A DNA stretch of 64,000 nt from Bacteroidaceae bacterium. Its GTDB lineage: Bacteria; Bacteroidota; Bacteroidia; Bacteroidales; Bacteroidaceae. Each line of letters begins with the position of its first letter. Positions within the stretch are counted from its first letter, which is position 1. The stretch covers positions 1 through 64,000 of the forward strand of contig JAFOCV010000038.1 in NCBI GenBank assembly GCA_017381015.1, in the 5' to 3' direction. This document shows, piece by piece, positions 16,848 through 28,000 of this stretch. The position numbers and the translations under genes were made by a program. The notes below the pieces were generated by a model, which worked only from the letters and a program-made list of their open reading frames with translations, was not told the origin of the DNA and did not search any database.

Positions 16848-19800
16848 ATGCTTACACATTCTCGTTTTAGAATTGTTGACAATGCGGTGGGATGGCTAGT
16901 GTTTTTCGTTGCTTCCATCGTATATTGTAGCACAGTAGAACCATCTGCCAGTTTGTGGGATTGTTCAGAATTCATCATCTCTGCCTATAAGTTGGAAGTA
17001 GGTCATCCACCCGGAGCACCCTTCTATATGCTCGTGGCCAATTTGTTTGGCCAGTTGGCATCCTCGCCTGCGGAAGTTGCCAAGATGGTCAACATACTTT
17101 CTGCTCTGCTGAGCGCTGGTTGTGTATTGTTTCTCTTTTGGAGTATCTCACATTTGATGAGGCGTTTGCTAGACAGAGAGCAGATGGGGTGGAGCACATT
17201 GTTTACTATAGAAGGAGCAGCGCTGGTTGGTTCGCTGGCCTTTTGCTTTAGCGACTCCTTCTGGTATTCTGCCGTTGAAGCCGAGGTTTATGCCTTCTCC
17301 AGTTTTCTTACAGCGCTGGTCTTTTGGTTGATGCTTAAGTGGGAAGAAGCAGAATCAGGCACCGGCAACCGATGGATATTGCTCATCTGTTATCTGATGG
17401 GCCTTTCTATCGGCGTGCACTTGCTAAATCTTCTGTGCATACCATCCATGGTGCTGATTTATTATTTCCGCAGGAGCGAGAAGACATCGGCGTGGGGAAT
17501 AATCAAGGCTCTCTTCATTGGTTTTGCCCTGCTGGGTGGCTTGCTTTATGGTCTTGTGCCAGGAGTACTATGGTTGGCAGAGCGAGCCGAACTACTAGCC
17601 GTCAATTGTCTGTCGCTTCCCTTTAATAGCGGATTGTTGGCTTTTATAGGTCTTTTGCTCATTGTAATAGCATGGGGTTTGATAGTGTTGAAGGGGAAGA
17701 AACGCTTATTCTTGAAATCTGTTGCGTTAATTCTTGCAGGTTTTAGTTGTTATGGCATTATACTGATACGCTCTGCGGCCAATACACCTATGGACGAGAA
17801 CTCGCCAGAGGATGTCTTCGCTCTGAAGAGGTATCTCAACCGCGAGCAATACGGCGAGACACCATTGCTTTATGGTCCTACTTACAAGAGTCGCCCCCTG
17901 TATGAGCGTAAGGGCAATTACTCCGTTATCAAGAAGAAGGAGGGTGCGATGCAGTATCAGAAATCAGAGACAGACGGTAAGTACAAGCCTGTTGGGCGCA
18001 AAGAGGATTATATCTACGAGAAGAATCAATTGTTTCCACGTATGCACTCAGTAAAACATGCCAGGGCCTATGAACAATGGATGGGCGGAGTGAAGGATGC
18101 GTCGGTAGGGGAAAACCTACGTTTCTTCTTCTCATATCAATTGTACTACATGTATATAAGGTATTTCTTTTGGAACTTCGTGGGCAGACAGAATGACATC
18201 CCTGGCAATGGAGAGGCAGAGTATGGCAATTGGATAACGGGCATTGATTGTGTGGATAGTTGGTTGCTTGGGTGCGATATGGATAAACTCCCATCGGAAT
18301 TGTCTGGCAATGCAGGGCGCAATGTGTATTACGCTCTTCCCCTATTGCTCGGTATCTTGGGCATGGTGTGGCAATATAGACAACGGGCGTGCGGCAAGCA
18401 GCAGTTCTGCGTTATCGCAACCTTGTTTTTCATGACTGGCATCGCCATTGTCTTGTATTTGAATCAAACTCCGCTTCAGGCACGAGAGCGAGATTATTCC
18501 TATGCAGGTTCTTTCTATGCTTTTTCTATCTGGATTGGTTTGGGAGTTGGTGCAATGACCAGGGTGATAAGTGCTATCAGTAGGAGGTGCAAGGTGGGAA
18601 ATCAGTGCCTGGGTGCTATCGTTGGCATTCTACTTTGTCTATCCGTACCCATACTTATGGCATTGCAGAATTGGGACGACCATAACCGTGGTCATCGTTA
18701 TGCTTGCAGAGATTTTGGTTTGAATTATCTGAACTCTGCACAGAGCGAGGGCTATCCTATTATCTTCAGTTTAGGCGACAACGACACATTCCCTCTTTGG
18801 TATCATCAAGAAGTGGAGGGTAATAGAACGGATACTCGTGTGTGCAACCTGTCCTATGCTTGCATAGATTGGTATGTGGAGCAGATGTTGCGCCCAGCCT
18901 ATGACTCTCCTGCGCTACCACTAGGGTGGGAGGAAAAGGATTACAAATGGGGAGCAAATGCATTCGTGCAGATAGAACCCGAGATAGCAGCCTCTTTCAT
19001 GTCTCTCTACGAAAAGGAACCAGCCACGATGGAGCGTGTCTTTGGTAAAGCCCCCTTCGAACTGAAAAACATACTAAAGCATTGGGTCTTTGAGCGCGCA
19101 GATGGTATGAGCGACGAAGATATCCGCCTGCGCAAGTATGTCAAGGCTCTGGTTTGTGGTAGAGAGCATGAGTGGCAGACGGCAGATATCCGTTGCTTCC
19201 CCACGGATAGCACCTATGTTTCTCTTCTCGATGGTAGAAGGATGAATCTATCTTTGACAGAGGAAAAGTTGTTGCTCATGAACGACCTTCTTCTATTGCA
19301 ATTGCTTTCAGATACAACAATCAACAGACCTCTGTATGTAACCACTAGTATGGACCTTAACGAAATCAGTTATATCAAGCCACATCTGTCATTGGAAGGA
19401 CTTCTGTACAAGGTGATTCCTGCTTGTGGCGAGGACAATTCCATTCATGTGAATACTGATGTGATGTTTGACAATGTGATGAACAAGTTCAAGTTCGGTG
19501 GCTTGGAATCGTGTGGTATTTATGCTGATTACGACGTGAGGAAGATGCTCTATGCCCATCAGCAGAAGATGGCTATGCTGGTGGATGCTCTGATGCGTGA
19601 AGGCGATATGGAAAGGGCTCTGTCCGTGGTGAGAAAATGGCAAATCGATTACCCACAAGAGTATATCATGTACGACAGGACGCTGCTGCTCTTTGCCGAA
19701 TGCTTATACCTTGCAGGTAGTACGGAGGAGGCTGATGAGATAGCAGAGTGTTTGCTGGTACATTCTGCAGAATGGTTGGAGTGGTGCAATGCCAAGACCA

Positions 19801-19961
19801 ATAAGCGTCGCAATGCCTCTGGTTATACAGAATACGTTTGGCTCAAGACTATGAATCAGAGCCTTACTCTCGTTCAGAATCAGAATCGAACTAATTTGCT
19901 TGATATATATATCCCCTTATATAAATCATATTTGACCAGTTATGAACAATTTTTCAAATAA
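16848..19961 (+). CDS. DUF2723 multi-pass membrane protein (glycosyltransferase-like)
   Basis: The protein has 1037 residues. About eleven or twelve membrane helices fill residues 10-610, with SLWDCSEFI near 36-44 and HPPGAPFY near 55, the acidic first-loop signature of PMT/GT-C type transferases. A soluble C-terminal part of about 400 residues follows, with SLGDNDTFPLWYHQE near its start. DUF2723 members are the usual Bacteroidota candidates for lipid-linked-sugar transferases, and some are named protein O-mannosyltransferase-like. The donor and acceptor are not shown by sequence. The DUF3098 gene starts inside its 3' end. Confidence 0.85.
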   Translation: MLTHSRFRIVDNAVGWLVFFVASIVYCSTVEPSASLWDCSEFIISAYKLEVGHPPGAPFYMLVANLFGQLASSPAEVAKMVNILSALLSAGCVLFLFWSISHLMRRLLDREQMGWSTLFTIEGAALVGSLAFCFSDSFWYSAVEAEVYAFSSFLTALVFWLMLKWEEAESGTGNRWILLICYLMGLSIGVHLLNLLCIPSMVLIYYFRRSEKTSAWGIIKALFIGFALLGGLLYGLVPGVLWLAERAELLAVNCLSLPFNSGLLAFIGLLLIVIAWGLIVLKGKKRLFLKSVALILAGFSCYGIILIRSAANTPMDENSPEDVFALKRYLNREQYGETPLLYGPTYKSRPLYERKGNYSVIKKKEGAMQYQKSETDGKYKPVGRKEDYIYEKNQLFPRMHSVKHARAYEQWMGGVKDASVGENLRFFFSYQLYYMYIRYFFWNFVGRQNDIPGNGEAEYGNWITGIDCVDSWLLGCDMDKLPSELSGNAGRNVYYALPLLLGILGMVWQYRQRACGKQQFCVIATLFFMTGIAIVLYLNQTPLQARERDYSYAGSFYAFSIWIGLGVGAMTRVISAISRRCKVGNQCLGAIVGILLCLSVPILMALQNWDDHNRGHRYACRDFGLNYLNSAQSEGYPIIFSLGDNDTFPLWYHQEVEGNRTDTRVCNLSYACIDWYVEQMLRPAYDSPALPLGWEEKDYKWGANAFVQIEPEIAASFMSLYEKEPATMERVFGKAPFELKNILKHWVFERADGMSDEDIRLRKYVKALVCGREHEWQTADIRCFPTDSTYVSLLDGRRMNLSLTEEKLLLMNDLLLLQLLSDTTINRPLYVTTSMDLNEISYIKPHLSLEGLLYKVIPACGEDNSIHVNTDVMFDNVMNKFKFGGLESCGIYADYDVRKMLYAHQQKMAMLVDALMREGDMERALSVVRKWQIDYPQEYIMYDRTLLLFAECLYLAGSTEEADEIAECLLVHSAEWLEWCNAKTNKRRNASGYTEYVWLKTMNQSLTLVQNQNRTNLLDIYIPLYKSYLTSYEQFFK

Positions 19962-20160
19962 CAGGAATATCCAAGTCTTCCTCTTCGCCCTGGCCGCCTT
20001 GTTTATCGTTGGTGGTTTCTTATGTATGTCAGGTGAGGGTAGTAGCTCAGAGTACTTCAATCCCGATATTTTCTCTGCACGCAGAATACGCATAGCTCCT
20101 ATGCTTACTCTGATAGGCTATTTGCTTATTATTCCTGCGGTACTATGTGCAGATGAATGA
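19942..20160 (+). CDS. DUF3098-type small membrane protein
   Basis: The 72-residue protein has two membrane helices (about 10-28 and 50-68) joined by FNPDIFSARRIRIAP, the conserved DUF3098 loop. In many Bacteroidota this gene lies beside envelope genes such as uppP. Here it overlaps the DUF2723 gene by 20 bases and is surely co-translated. The function is unknown. Confidence 0.8.
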   Translation: MNNFSNNRNIQVFLFALAALFIVGGFLCMSGEGSSSEYFNPDIFSARRIRIAPMLTLIGYLLIIPAVLCADE

Positions 20161-20170
20161 TTTACGTCAG

Positions 20171-20268
20171 GGTTCAACTGCACAAAAAACATTTCCGGCC
20201 CGGAAAGTAAGAGAGTGCAACTGCACACAATACTTTTCTAGGCCGGAAAATAGTTGATTGCAACAGCA
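20171..20268. repeat. Short intergenic array, period 43 bp
   Basis: CAACTGCACA starts at 20175 and 20218, and a degraded GCAACAGCAA aligns near 20260, steps of 43 bp. Each full unit also carries a TTCCGG/CCGGAA palindrome (near 20192 and 20241). It fills the gap between two convergent genes. Confidence 0.65.
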
Positions 20269-20269
20269 A

Positions 20270-21730
20270 TTATTTGTTGAAATCTAGGGTTTGTTCTTCG
20301 CTAGAGGGGTTCTGTTGCTCAAGAGTGTAGAAGCTACTGCCGTCAAAGCAGTGTGTGCAGATACGCTCCTTGGGCAGGCCGATAGCACGTACGAGAGTTT
20401 CTAGCTTTGCAAACTTGAGCGAGTCAAGGTGCAAGGTATCTGCAATTGTTTGTACCATGCGGTTGTACTCAGGAGAGTCGGTCTTGGTGTATGCCTGTAC
20501 GTTCTTGTTCATATCACCTTCAAGGTCTGCTATGATACGACGTGTGATAAGCTCAAGCTCGTTCTTGCTGGCACTAAAGTTGATGAAAGGACAACCATAA
20601 ACCAATGGTGGGCATGCTATGCGCATGTGTACCTTCTTGGCACCTAGTTCGTGGAGAGCCTGAGTGTGGTCGCGCAACTGAGTGCCGCGTACGATGGAGT
20701 CATCGCAAAAGAGTACGCGCTTGCCGTCTAGCATATCCTTATTGGCAATCAATTTCATCTTTGCCACCAAAGCACGTAGTTCTTGATTGGATGGGGTGAA
20801 ACTGCGAGGCCAGGTGGGGGTGTATTTGGAGATGGCTCTTGCATAGGGTACTTGATGGCCTTCAGCATAACCAACTGCCATACCTATACCTGAGTCGGGA
20901 ATACCACATGCACAATCTATCTCTACGGGGTCTTCCTTACCCATTTCTCTACCGCACTCGCGACGCATAGCTTCACAGTTACGTCCTTCGTAGCAACTGG
21001 TGGGGAAACCATAATATACCCATAGGAAGGAACATATTTGCATACCCTTGTTGGGGCGGCGTAGTACCTCCATGCCATCGGCTTGAATGCGTACTATTTC
21101 GCCAGGACCTACGTAATGAAGTATATCATAACCAAGATTTGGGAAGGCACTGCTCTCTGAAGTAACTGCCATCGCGCCATCTTTCTTGCCAACTACGATG
21201 GGGGTACGTCCCCATGAGTCGCGTGCAGCTATGACACCATTTTCAGTCAGAAGGAGCAAAGAACAAGAGCCTTGTACCATCTTGAACACATTCTCGATGC
21301 CTTCAACAAAGGTTTTGCCTCTTACGATGAGAAGACCGATAAGCTCTGTGGGGTTGATGCGTCCGCTGGAAAATTCGCTCAGGTGCATTCCCTCGTTAAG
21401 CATCTGTTGAGCTAGTTCCTCAATATTATTGATACGAGCTACGGTAACGATGGCAAATCGGCCAAGGTGGCAATTGATTAGCATAGGCTGAGCATCTGTA
21501 TCGGAGATGACACCAATACCGCTATTGCCCTTGAAACGGTCCAATTCTGATTCGAAACGAGTACGGAAATAGGTATTCTCCAGGTTGTGAATACTTCTGT
21601 AGAAACCATTTTCTTTACAGAAGGATGCCATGCCACCACGGCGAGTACCTAAATGAGATTGATAATCTGTACCATAAAAGAGGTCTGCCACGCAAGGTTG
21701 CTGTGAGATTGTGCCAAAGAAACCACCCAT
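20270..21730 (-). CDS. Amidophosphoribosyltransferase-like protein lacking the N-terminal Cys
   Basis: From the ATG at 21730 the product has 486 residues. Upstream in-frame ATGs lie above the promoter at 21776-21806 and are rejected. The N-terminal half aligns with the Ntn glutaminase of PurF but begins MGGFFGTISQ instead of the usual Met-Cys-Gly, so the catalytic cysteine is absent. SHLGTRRGGM and NCHLGRFAIVTVARI follow. The C-terminal half has PDSGIGMAVGYA and the PRPP motif VLFCDDSIVRGTQL near 340. It may use ammonia, act with a partner glutaminase, or be regulatory. I recall such paralogues in other Bacteroidota. Confidence 0.85.
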   Translation of the reverse strand: MGGFFGTISQQPCVADLFYGTDYQSHLGTRRGGMASFCKENGFYRSIHNLENTYFRTRFESELDRFKGNSGIGVISDTDAQPMLINCHLGRFAIVTVARINNIEELAQQMLNEGMHLSEFSSGRINPTELIGLLIVRGKTFVEGIENVFKMVQGSCSLLLLTENGVIAARDSWGRTPIVVGKKDGAMAVTSESSAFPNLGYDILHYVGPGEIVRIQADGMEVLRRPNKGMQICSFLWVYYGFPTSCYEGRNCEAMRRECGREMGKEDPVEIDCACGIPDSGIGMAVGYAEGHQVPYARAISKYTPTWPRSFTPSNQELRALVAKMKLIANKDMLDGKRVLFCDDSIVRGTQLRDHTQALHELGAKKVHMRIACPPLVYGCPFINFSASKNELELITRRIIADLEGDMNKNVQAYTKTDSPEYNRMVQTIADTLHLDSLKFAKLETLVRAIGLPKERICTHCFDGSSFYTLEQQNPSSEEQTLDFNK

Positions 21731-21775
21731 ATATTCTGCTTGTTGTGTTTGATATACTCTTTTTGTTTGAGAATG

Positions 21776-21806
21776 CAAAGTTACATCAAAGGTGCGAAAC
21801 TCGCAA
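21776..21806 (-). promoter_or_regulatory. Promoter of the PurF-like gene
   Basis: On the minus strand TTG (21806-21804) is followed after 20 bases by TAACTTTG (21783-21776), a good Bacteroidota match. It fixes the start codon at 21730. Confidence 0.7.
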
Positions 21807-21971
21807 GAAAAGAAAAAGAAAACTGAAAGGCGTAATGGGAAAAATCTTCCTATGCCTTTCAGTTTGATATCGTATGTAAGTTTTCGAGGCTTCGAAGGAT
21901 AAAGAGATTTAGCACTCACTACTGTGTTTTAATTCCTACATTGCCTCAATATTTTACGTTTTGATTTGCGT

Positions 21972-23471
21972 TTATTCCTCTGTTTTTATCAGTCCCATGC
22001 GTTCTGCCTCTTGCATCATGTAGGCAAAGGCTGCATCATGGTCGGATGGTATGCGTGACTCCCAAATGGCATCTTTGACAGCTTGTTTCAGAGTACCCAC
22101 TTCTCTGCAGGGAGGTAGATTGAGTGTCTGCATGATTTCCTCGCCCGAAATAGGGTTGGTCCATGTGCGATAATTGTCGCGAGCCTGAAGGTCTACCATC
22201 TTTTCACGTACCAGGCGGAAGTTATCCAAAAAACGCTGTTTGCGAGTCTGATTCTTGGATGTAATGTCGGCCTCACAGAGTGTCATTAAATCATCAATGT
22301 CTTCGCCTGCCTCAAAGAGTAATCTTCTCACAGCAGAATCAGTCACCTCTTCATCGGCTATTACCTGGGGACGCATGTGCATGCCAACGAGTTTCTCTAC
22401 ATATTGCATCCTCTCGTCCAATGGCAGTTTCATGCGGCGGAAAAGTTTCTGCACCATCTTCTGACCCACGTAGTTGTGGTTGTGGAAAGTCCAACCAAGT
22501 GTATCATCCCATCGTTTGGTACGTGGTTTGCCTATGTCATGAAGTAGGGCTGCCCATCTGAGGAAGAGTGTCTCAGATGCTTTTTCTTTGGTAGCACGAG
22601 CTATGTTGTCCAGTACCTCCAGAGTGTGATAGAAATTGTCCTTGTGGCTTCGTCCTCCTCGACTTTCCTTTCCACATAGTGCTGCTATCTCGGGTAGAAT
22701 GATGGGTAATAGGCCACATCTCTCTAGCTCGATAAAGCCAATGCTGGGAATGGGCGATAGTATAATCTTATTGAGCTCGTCAATGATGCGCTCTTGCGAT
22801 ATGATAGATATGCGCTCTGCATTGCGTTCGAGGGCTTGCTGAGTCTCATCCTCTATGCGAAAGTTAAGTTGAGTGGCAAAGCGGATGCATCTCATCATGC
22901 GAAGAGGGTCGTCGCTGAAGGTTATATCTGGGTCTAGTGGAGTAGCAATGAGTCCATCCTCCATATCCCAAAGTCCATCAAAGCGGTCTACGAGACAACC
23001 AAACTTGTCTTTGTTCAACTGTATGGCAAGCGCATTGATTGTGAAATCTCGTCTATCTAGGTCATCCTCAAGCGTACCATCTTCCACAATGGGTTTCCTG
23101 CTATTACGGGAGTAGCTTTCGCGACGAGCGCCAACAAACTCTACTTCTTCTCCATGCCATTTGACTTGAGCAGTACCAAAGTTTTTAAAAATGGAAACAT
23201 TGGCTTTGTATCCTAATTTCTTGCCCAACGCCTTTGCCAATCGTATGCCCGGCCCCAATGCATTTGGGTCAGTGGGTTGCTCTTGAGTAGCAATTTGTGG
23301 GTCAACGACTACGCAATCAATATCCTTGGATGGACGTTCGAGAAAGAGGTCTCTAACATATCCACCCACAACATAGCATTCAAGCCCAAGTTCATCAGCT
23401 GTCTCTGAAATGCGATGGAACATGGGTTTGTCCAATAGATTACGTAAGTCCTCGTCAGTAAGATGCAACAT
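21972..23471 (-). CDS. CCA-adding/poly(A) polymerase family nucleotidyltransferase with HD domain
   Basis: The protein has 499 residues. A class II nucleotidyltransferase head shows VVGGYVRDL near 35 and KDIDCVVVD near 49, then DRRDFTINALAI and a head-neck region with DDPLRMMRCIRFA. A C-terminal HD domain has LLHDIGKP near 310. This is the standard tRNA CCA-nucleotidyltransferase/HDIG architecture that repairs or adds the 3' CCA of tRNA. Whether it adds CCA alone or splits the job with another enzyme cannot be told here. The start codon shares one base with the stop of the preceding lipoprotein gene. Confidence 0.9.
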   Translation of the reverse strand: MLHLTDEDLRNLLDKPMFHRISETADELGLECYVVGGYVRDLFLERPSKDIDCVVVDPQIATQEQPTDPNALGPGIRLAKALGKKLGYKANVSIFKNFGTAQVKWHGEEVEFVGARRESYSRNSRKPIVEDGTLEDDLDRRDFTINALAIQLNKDKFGCLVDRFDGLWDMEDGLIATPLDPDITFSDDPLRMMRCIRFATQLNFRIEDETQQALERNAERISIISQERIIDELNKIILSPIPSIGFIELERCGLLPIILPEIAALCGKESRGGRSHKDNFYHTLEVLDNIARATKEKASETLFLRWAALLHDIGKPRTKRWDDTLGWTFHNHNYVGQKMVQKLFRRMKLPLDERMQYVEKLVGMHMRPQVIADEEVTDSAVRRLLFEAGEDIDDLMTLCEADITSKNQTRKQRFLDNFRLVREKMVDLQARDNYRTWTNPISGEEIMQTLNLPPCREVGTLKQAVKDAIWESRIPSDHDAAFAYMMQEAERMGLIKTEE

Positions 23472-23818
23472 TATTGTGCTAACTTTATCCTATCTTCTTT
23501 TAATTTCCTCTCAAAGAACTGGCTCTTTATTGAGAGACGTTTCCATTCTTCTCCAGTGGTGCCTTGCAAACTGTCCAATGCTGCCATCATCTCAATACTA
23601 TCTAGCAGGAGAATACCTTGTTTGCGCGTCTCAATAGCAGTGGGGTATTGTTGTCGCATGCTCAGTAATGTGTCACGAGCAGCATCATAATTGCCGTCTT
23701 GTAAAAATTGTCTAGACATTTCAAGCATAGCGTTGGCTGCTATCTCTGGTGAAGGTTTATCACAGGAGGAACATATCACCAAAAGCACAACTATTAAAAT
23801 ATGGAATATCTGTTTCAT
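23471..23818 (-). CDS. Small lipoprotein (115 aa)
   Basis: The 115-residue protein has a lipobox VICSSC (Cys at about 19) and then a helical region with QFLQDGNYDAARDTLLSMRQQYP, which looks like a single TPR-like hairpin, and a charged C-terminus. It lies between porV and the HD nucleotidyltransferase, sharing one base with the latter and 43 bases after the former. Position suggests an accessory envelope role, perhaps with the T9SS, but no family is recognised. Confidence 0.65.
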   Translation of the reverse strand: MKQIFHILIVVLLVICSSCDKPSPEIAANAMLEMSRQFLQDGNYDAARDTLLSMRQQYPTAIETRKQGILLLDSIEMMAALDSLQGTTGEEWKRLSIKSQFFERKLKEDRIKLAQ

Positions 23819-23861
23819 AATCCAGATAGGTGTAACTTAAATTATCCAAATAAATCTTTGG

Positions 23862-25025
23862 TTATCGTCCTTGGCCAAAGAGGTCTCTCATTCCGTCCAG
23901 GTCAAAACCAAGAGTAAAGCGCATGGTTTGGTCAAGGGGGTTGCCTTGAGCCGTGGCAATACAATATGCTGCATCTACGGTGAATACACTCATTCTTAAG
24001 CCAGCACCAACGGTAAAGTACTGACGATTACCCTTGTGAGGATTCTCATAATGATATCCAGCTCTGAGCATTACACGGTCGTTGTAGGTGTATTCTGCAC
24101 CAAAACTCCAACGCAATTCTTGCATCTCTTCCTTAAAACCATCTGGGGCATCGCCAAAACTCTTGAATATGCCTTCAATGGAGCTGACGGAGTAGTAATC
24201 TTCCTCCAATCGTCTTTCATAGTCTTCTGCTGCCTCTCCTTCACCTTGGACGGGCTTGGTGGGGATACATAATTTGTAAACCTCTGCACCAAAGGAGAAT
24301 CTATTGTATTCATTTACTGGTACAGTCATATTGATACCCAGGCGCATTGTGGCAGGAAGGAATTCTGCATGAGTACTATTGCCCATGTTGATTTTAGTAC
24401 CAATATTAGATAGCGAAAGGCCCCAAGAAAGGCTGCATTCTCTGTTGCCTGCCATGAAATATCCTTGGCGATACATGCTAATGTCTGCAGCAAAGGCTTT
24501 ACCGGTTGATGCTTCCTGTGTGGGGTCGTAGTTCATGTTTGAAAGTATGAAACGCATAGCCACACCCATAGAAAATGTCTGCGATAGCATACGGCTGTAG
24601 GCTACATCCAATGCCATTTCATAGGGACTGAAACTATAGTCGCCTTCTGTTGTTGTTACTTCGCCCATACCGAAGTAGCGCAAAGAACCACTCACCGCAG
24701 AATAGTCGCCTATGCGGTAGAAACCTGATAGATTGGCCAGGTTGATACCTGTGGTAATCTTTCTCAACCAAGGAGTGTACGAGCCACCGATACCAGCGCG
24801 GGCTATATTCCAAGGGTATTTGGCACAGTTCCAATACTGGCTGTTAGCATCTGCATCAGTGGCAACACCCATGTCACCCATAGCACCAGCGCGTGCATCA
24901 GGTGCTATTGCCAAAGATGTCACTCCGTATATCTCGGGATTAAATCTTTCGGACAAATCCGAATTCTGAGCCGTCGCTACTAATGAGGACAAGGCCACAA
25001 TTATATATAGGTATATTCTTTTCAT
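23862..25025 (-). CDS. porV: Type IX secretion outer-membrane protein PorV (LptO)
   Basis: The protein has 387 residues, a signal peptide cut near ATAQ (residue 20), and a FadL-like barrel pattern. Landmarks include YGVTSLAIAPDARAGAMGDMGVATDADANSQYW at the N-terminus and a terminal MRFTLGFDLDG strand. PorV receives substrates from the SprA translocon and delivers them to PorU for removal of the C-terminal signal. It lies 27 bases after porU, the same order as in Porphyromonas gingivalis. Confidence 0.93.
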   Translation of the reverse strand: MKRIYLYIIVALSSLVATAQNSDLSERFNPEIYGVTSLAIAPDARAGAMGDMGVATDADANSQYWNCAKYPWNIARAGIGGSYTPWLRKITTGINLANLSGFYRIGDYSAVSGSLRYFGMGEVTTTEGDYSFSPYEMALDVAYSRMLSQTFSMGVAMRFILSNMNYDPTQEASTGKAFAADISMYRQGYFMAGNRECSLSWGLSLSNIGTKINMGNSTHAEFLPATMRLGINMTVPVNEYNRFSFGAEVYKLCIPTKPVQGEGEAAEDYERRLEEDYYSVSSIEGIFKSFGDAPDGFKEEMQELRWSFGAEYTYNDRVMLRAGYHYENPHKGNRQYFTVGAGLRMSVFTVDAAYCIATAQGNPLDQTMRFTLGFDLDGMRDLFGQGR

Positions 25026-25052
25026 ACGTGTTATAATAACTCAAAAAGGCGC

Positions 25053-28000
25053 TTATTTATTGCCTCGTAGGATAAATTTCTTTTCTTTGTGGCTTTTCTT
25101 TCCTTCGCCATAACTTGCGGTGACGCGACAAATATAGATTCCATTGTTCAATTTGGCTCCAGCTCCATTGCAACCATTCCATGGGATAGTGACTATGCCT
25201 TTTTCATTAGATGTGTTCACAGTTTGCCTCCATTGTACGTCTCCATTGATGGAATATATTTCAAGCATAAAACTGCATTCAAGTCTAGGCATATCGTAGG
25301 CTACATGAAAATTGGTTTGCCCGCTGATAATGTCTTCTTCAAGGACGAGCGAAAGAATTTCTGGATGTATATTCTCACCTACAACAAATCGAAGTGTCTG
25401 AGTAGAAGTGTTGTTTAGCATATCCCATGCTCGGAAGGTTAACCAATGAGCACCAACGCTCAGTTCTGGCATATCTGCGTAAATTACTCTGCCTTGCTTA
25501 TAGTCACCGGCATTTTGAGTAAAGTAATTATTTAGCGTATAGGTTTTCTTTGGGTCGCTATCAATACATATCTGTAGGTCGTGTCCTATGCCATTTCCAT
25601 TGTATTGTATGCCTGACTCATCAAAGAGTTCCGCAATGAAAATTGGTTTTGCGCTGACAGCATCGCCATCCATGAAGTCCTGGTTGTTGAGGTACATGAA
25701 TATTTTGGGCCCAACGGTGTCTGTCTCCATCTCCGAACTATATCCACCCACCAAAAAATCCTCGCTATATCCATTAGCTTCTGTAGTACGTTCATTGTTT
25801 ATAGCATAGAAGACAATTCTTCCGTTTTCATCGCTATAGCTGATATCTTTGGGGATAATAATATCAGCAGAGAAACAGCCATTCCTTACACTATCCACGC
25901 CATTGTTGATTTCTTGGTTCCAATCAGTATAAGAGAAGGGCGTGTTGCCAGTATTACCTCTGGTAGAAATAGAATTCTTGCTATCGTATAATCTATAGTA
26001 TACTAGTCCGTTGAAATGCTCAATAATTTCTCCTGCAGTGCTTTCTATGTGACCTGAAATAGTAGCGTGACTACCACCTTCGAGGAATTGTTCCCCGTTG
26101 AGGGGTGCACCATTAATGCTATCTAGTACAACGCTATAACTTGGATTTCCAAATACGAGAGTTGGGTCACCAAGTAGCGCATATTGTAGTTTGTTCTGTG
26201 GTTGACTACCATCAGACACGTTACTTACCATGCTCTTCTTGGCAAGCCTTAATGCTTCACCAACACTATTTGGTTTACCATTTTCATCTTTGTCAAATAA
26301 ATAGCTTGAGAAGAATCGATTCAGGTAGAAATTCTGCGTGCTATACACAGTTCTTGTGGTTCCAATGAATGCAACACCACCTCCTCGGGGATTCAATACA
26401 GCAGCTTCACCTAAATTATCTTCTTGGCTGTCGAATGGTGTGATGTCGCATGCGGCAACAAACCATAACGGAAGCCTATCTGATGTCCACGACTTCATGT
26501 CATCTAGTGTGATAACTCTTTCGTGGCTCATCAAATATGTAGCTCCATGTCCCGTGTAGTTGAATACCATTGCACCGTCTTTAATATAGTTATCAACGAT
26601 ATTTCTGATTTCTGGGTATGAATAGTACAAGCCTTGGTTTACTCGCTGATAATTGTCCCACATTATCTTGCGCACATCCACATTTGGAGCACTTTCTAGT
26701 ATTCTGTCGGCTACTTGATTGGCGTCCTTCATGTGAATGTTGTTATCGCCGTCATCACCCATGACGATAATTCTGTTGCACCACTCTGCAACGTTTTGCT
26801 TCTCTATGTGAGCTATGGTTTTGTCTACCATTATCTTAGTTTCTTCTTCGCTAGTAACGGGGAAACGTCCGATGGCTATGTCGGACACGTCCTGCATTGG
26901 AGCCGTACCTTCACCATCATCCATTAATCCAAAATAATCTTCCCAACAATATGATTGTGTGTCACTATAACTATTTTCGCTTTGGTAGCATAGTAGATAA
27001 TCGTTGGCAGAGAAACTTCTCCATGCAGTAGATTTCATTCTGTTATCCCATGCACAATCGCCCATCAATAGTAGATAGCGAGGAGCAGTTCCTTCTTCAA
27101 TGCCTCTGTCATAAAGCATTTTCAAGAATCTTCTGTATGCAGTTGCGTCAGGTGTTCCAGAAGAAAATTCATTGTAGATTTGGTCGGCCCTCACCACGAT
27201 ACAATTTAGATTGTTGTATTGTTTGTGTGCGTCTGCCAATCGTTGTGCCTGTGTGGCCAGTTTGTTGCTCGTTGGTATGATGATTACCATATCCACATTG
27301 CTCAAGGCATGTAGGTTTTGATTTTCAATAGCATCACCTGCAGTAGGTTCAGGAAAATCATATTCTGGGTCAAAAGCTACAAAAATATCGGTTCCATCGG
27401 CTGTTGCAAAAGTAATGCCGTCGCTACTATTTTCTGTTGGAATCAGTGAGGTAGGAGTATTTTTCTTGCCAACTCTCATTATTTTGAGCTCTCCTGTATA
27501 CCCTTTGCCGATGGAACAGAATCGTGTAGCACCAGCGTATGTCTTTACGACACCTGCCGAAGAGTTACTACTAGTACCAGAATATCCTCCGCCAAAACGT
27601 ACGAAACCGTCTTGTGGTTCGAGTGGAGCAGTGTAATTTAATGCAATATAATCTAATCTGCCTTGTACTCTGCTACTAGTGGAGAAGGCACCTTGGGTGG
27701 CAAGGGTAATCTTCCATGTTTCGCTACCGGGATTATAATTAGAAACATCAAGGTTCGCAAATTTTCCCTCGGAGTAATACATGTAACTACCTGGAGCAGA
27801 GATAGTGCGAGTTACTACCGATGCTCCATTTGTCCATATGGTGAGTGGGGTGGCAACGTCATTTCCCGTAAACACAACAGTCAACTTTTCATTGCCCAAA
27901 CTATTAACTCCAGATAGTGTGTATGTTTTTGAATATGCTCCAGAATATAGAGTGCTTTCCACCAAATTTCTACCTCCTCTAAACCATGCGTAATCGTCTA

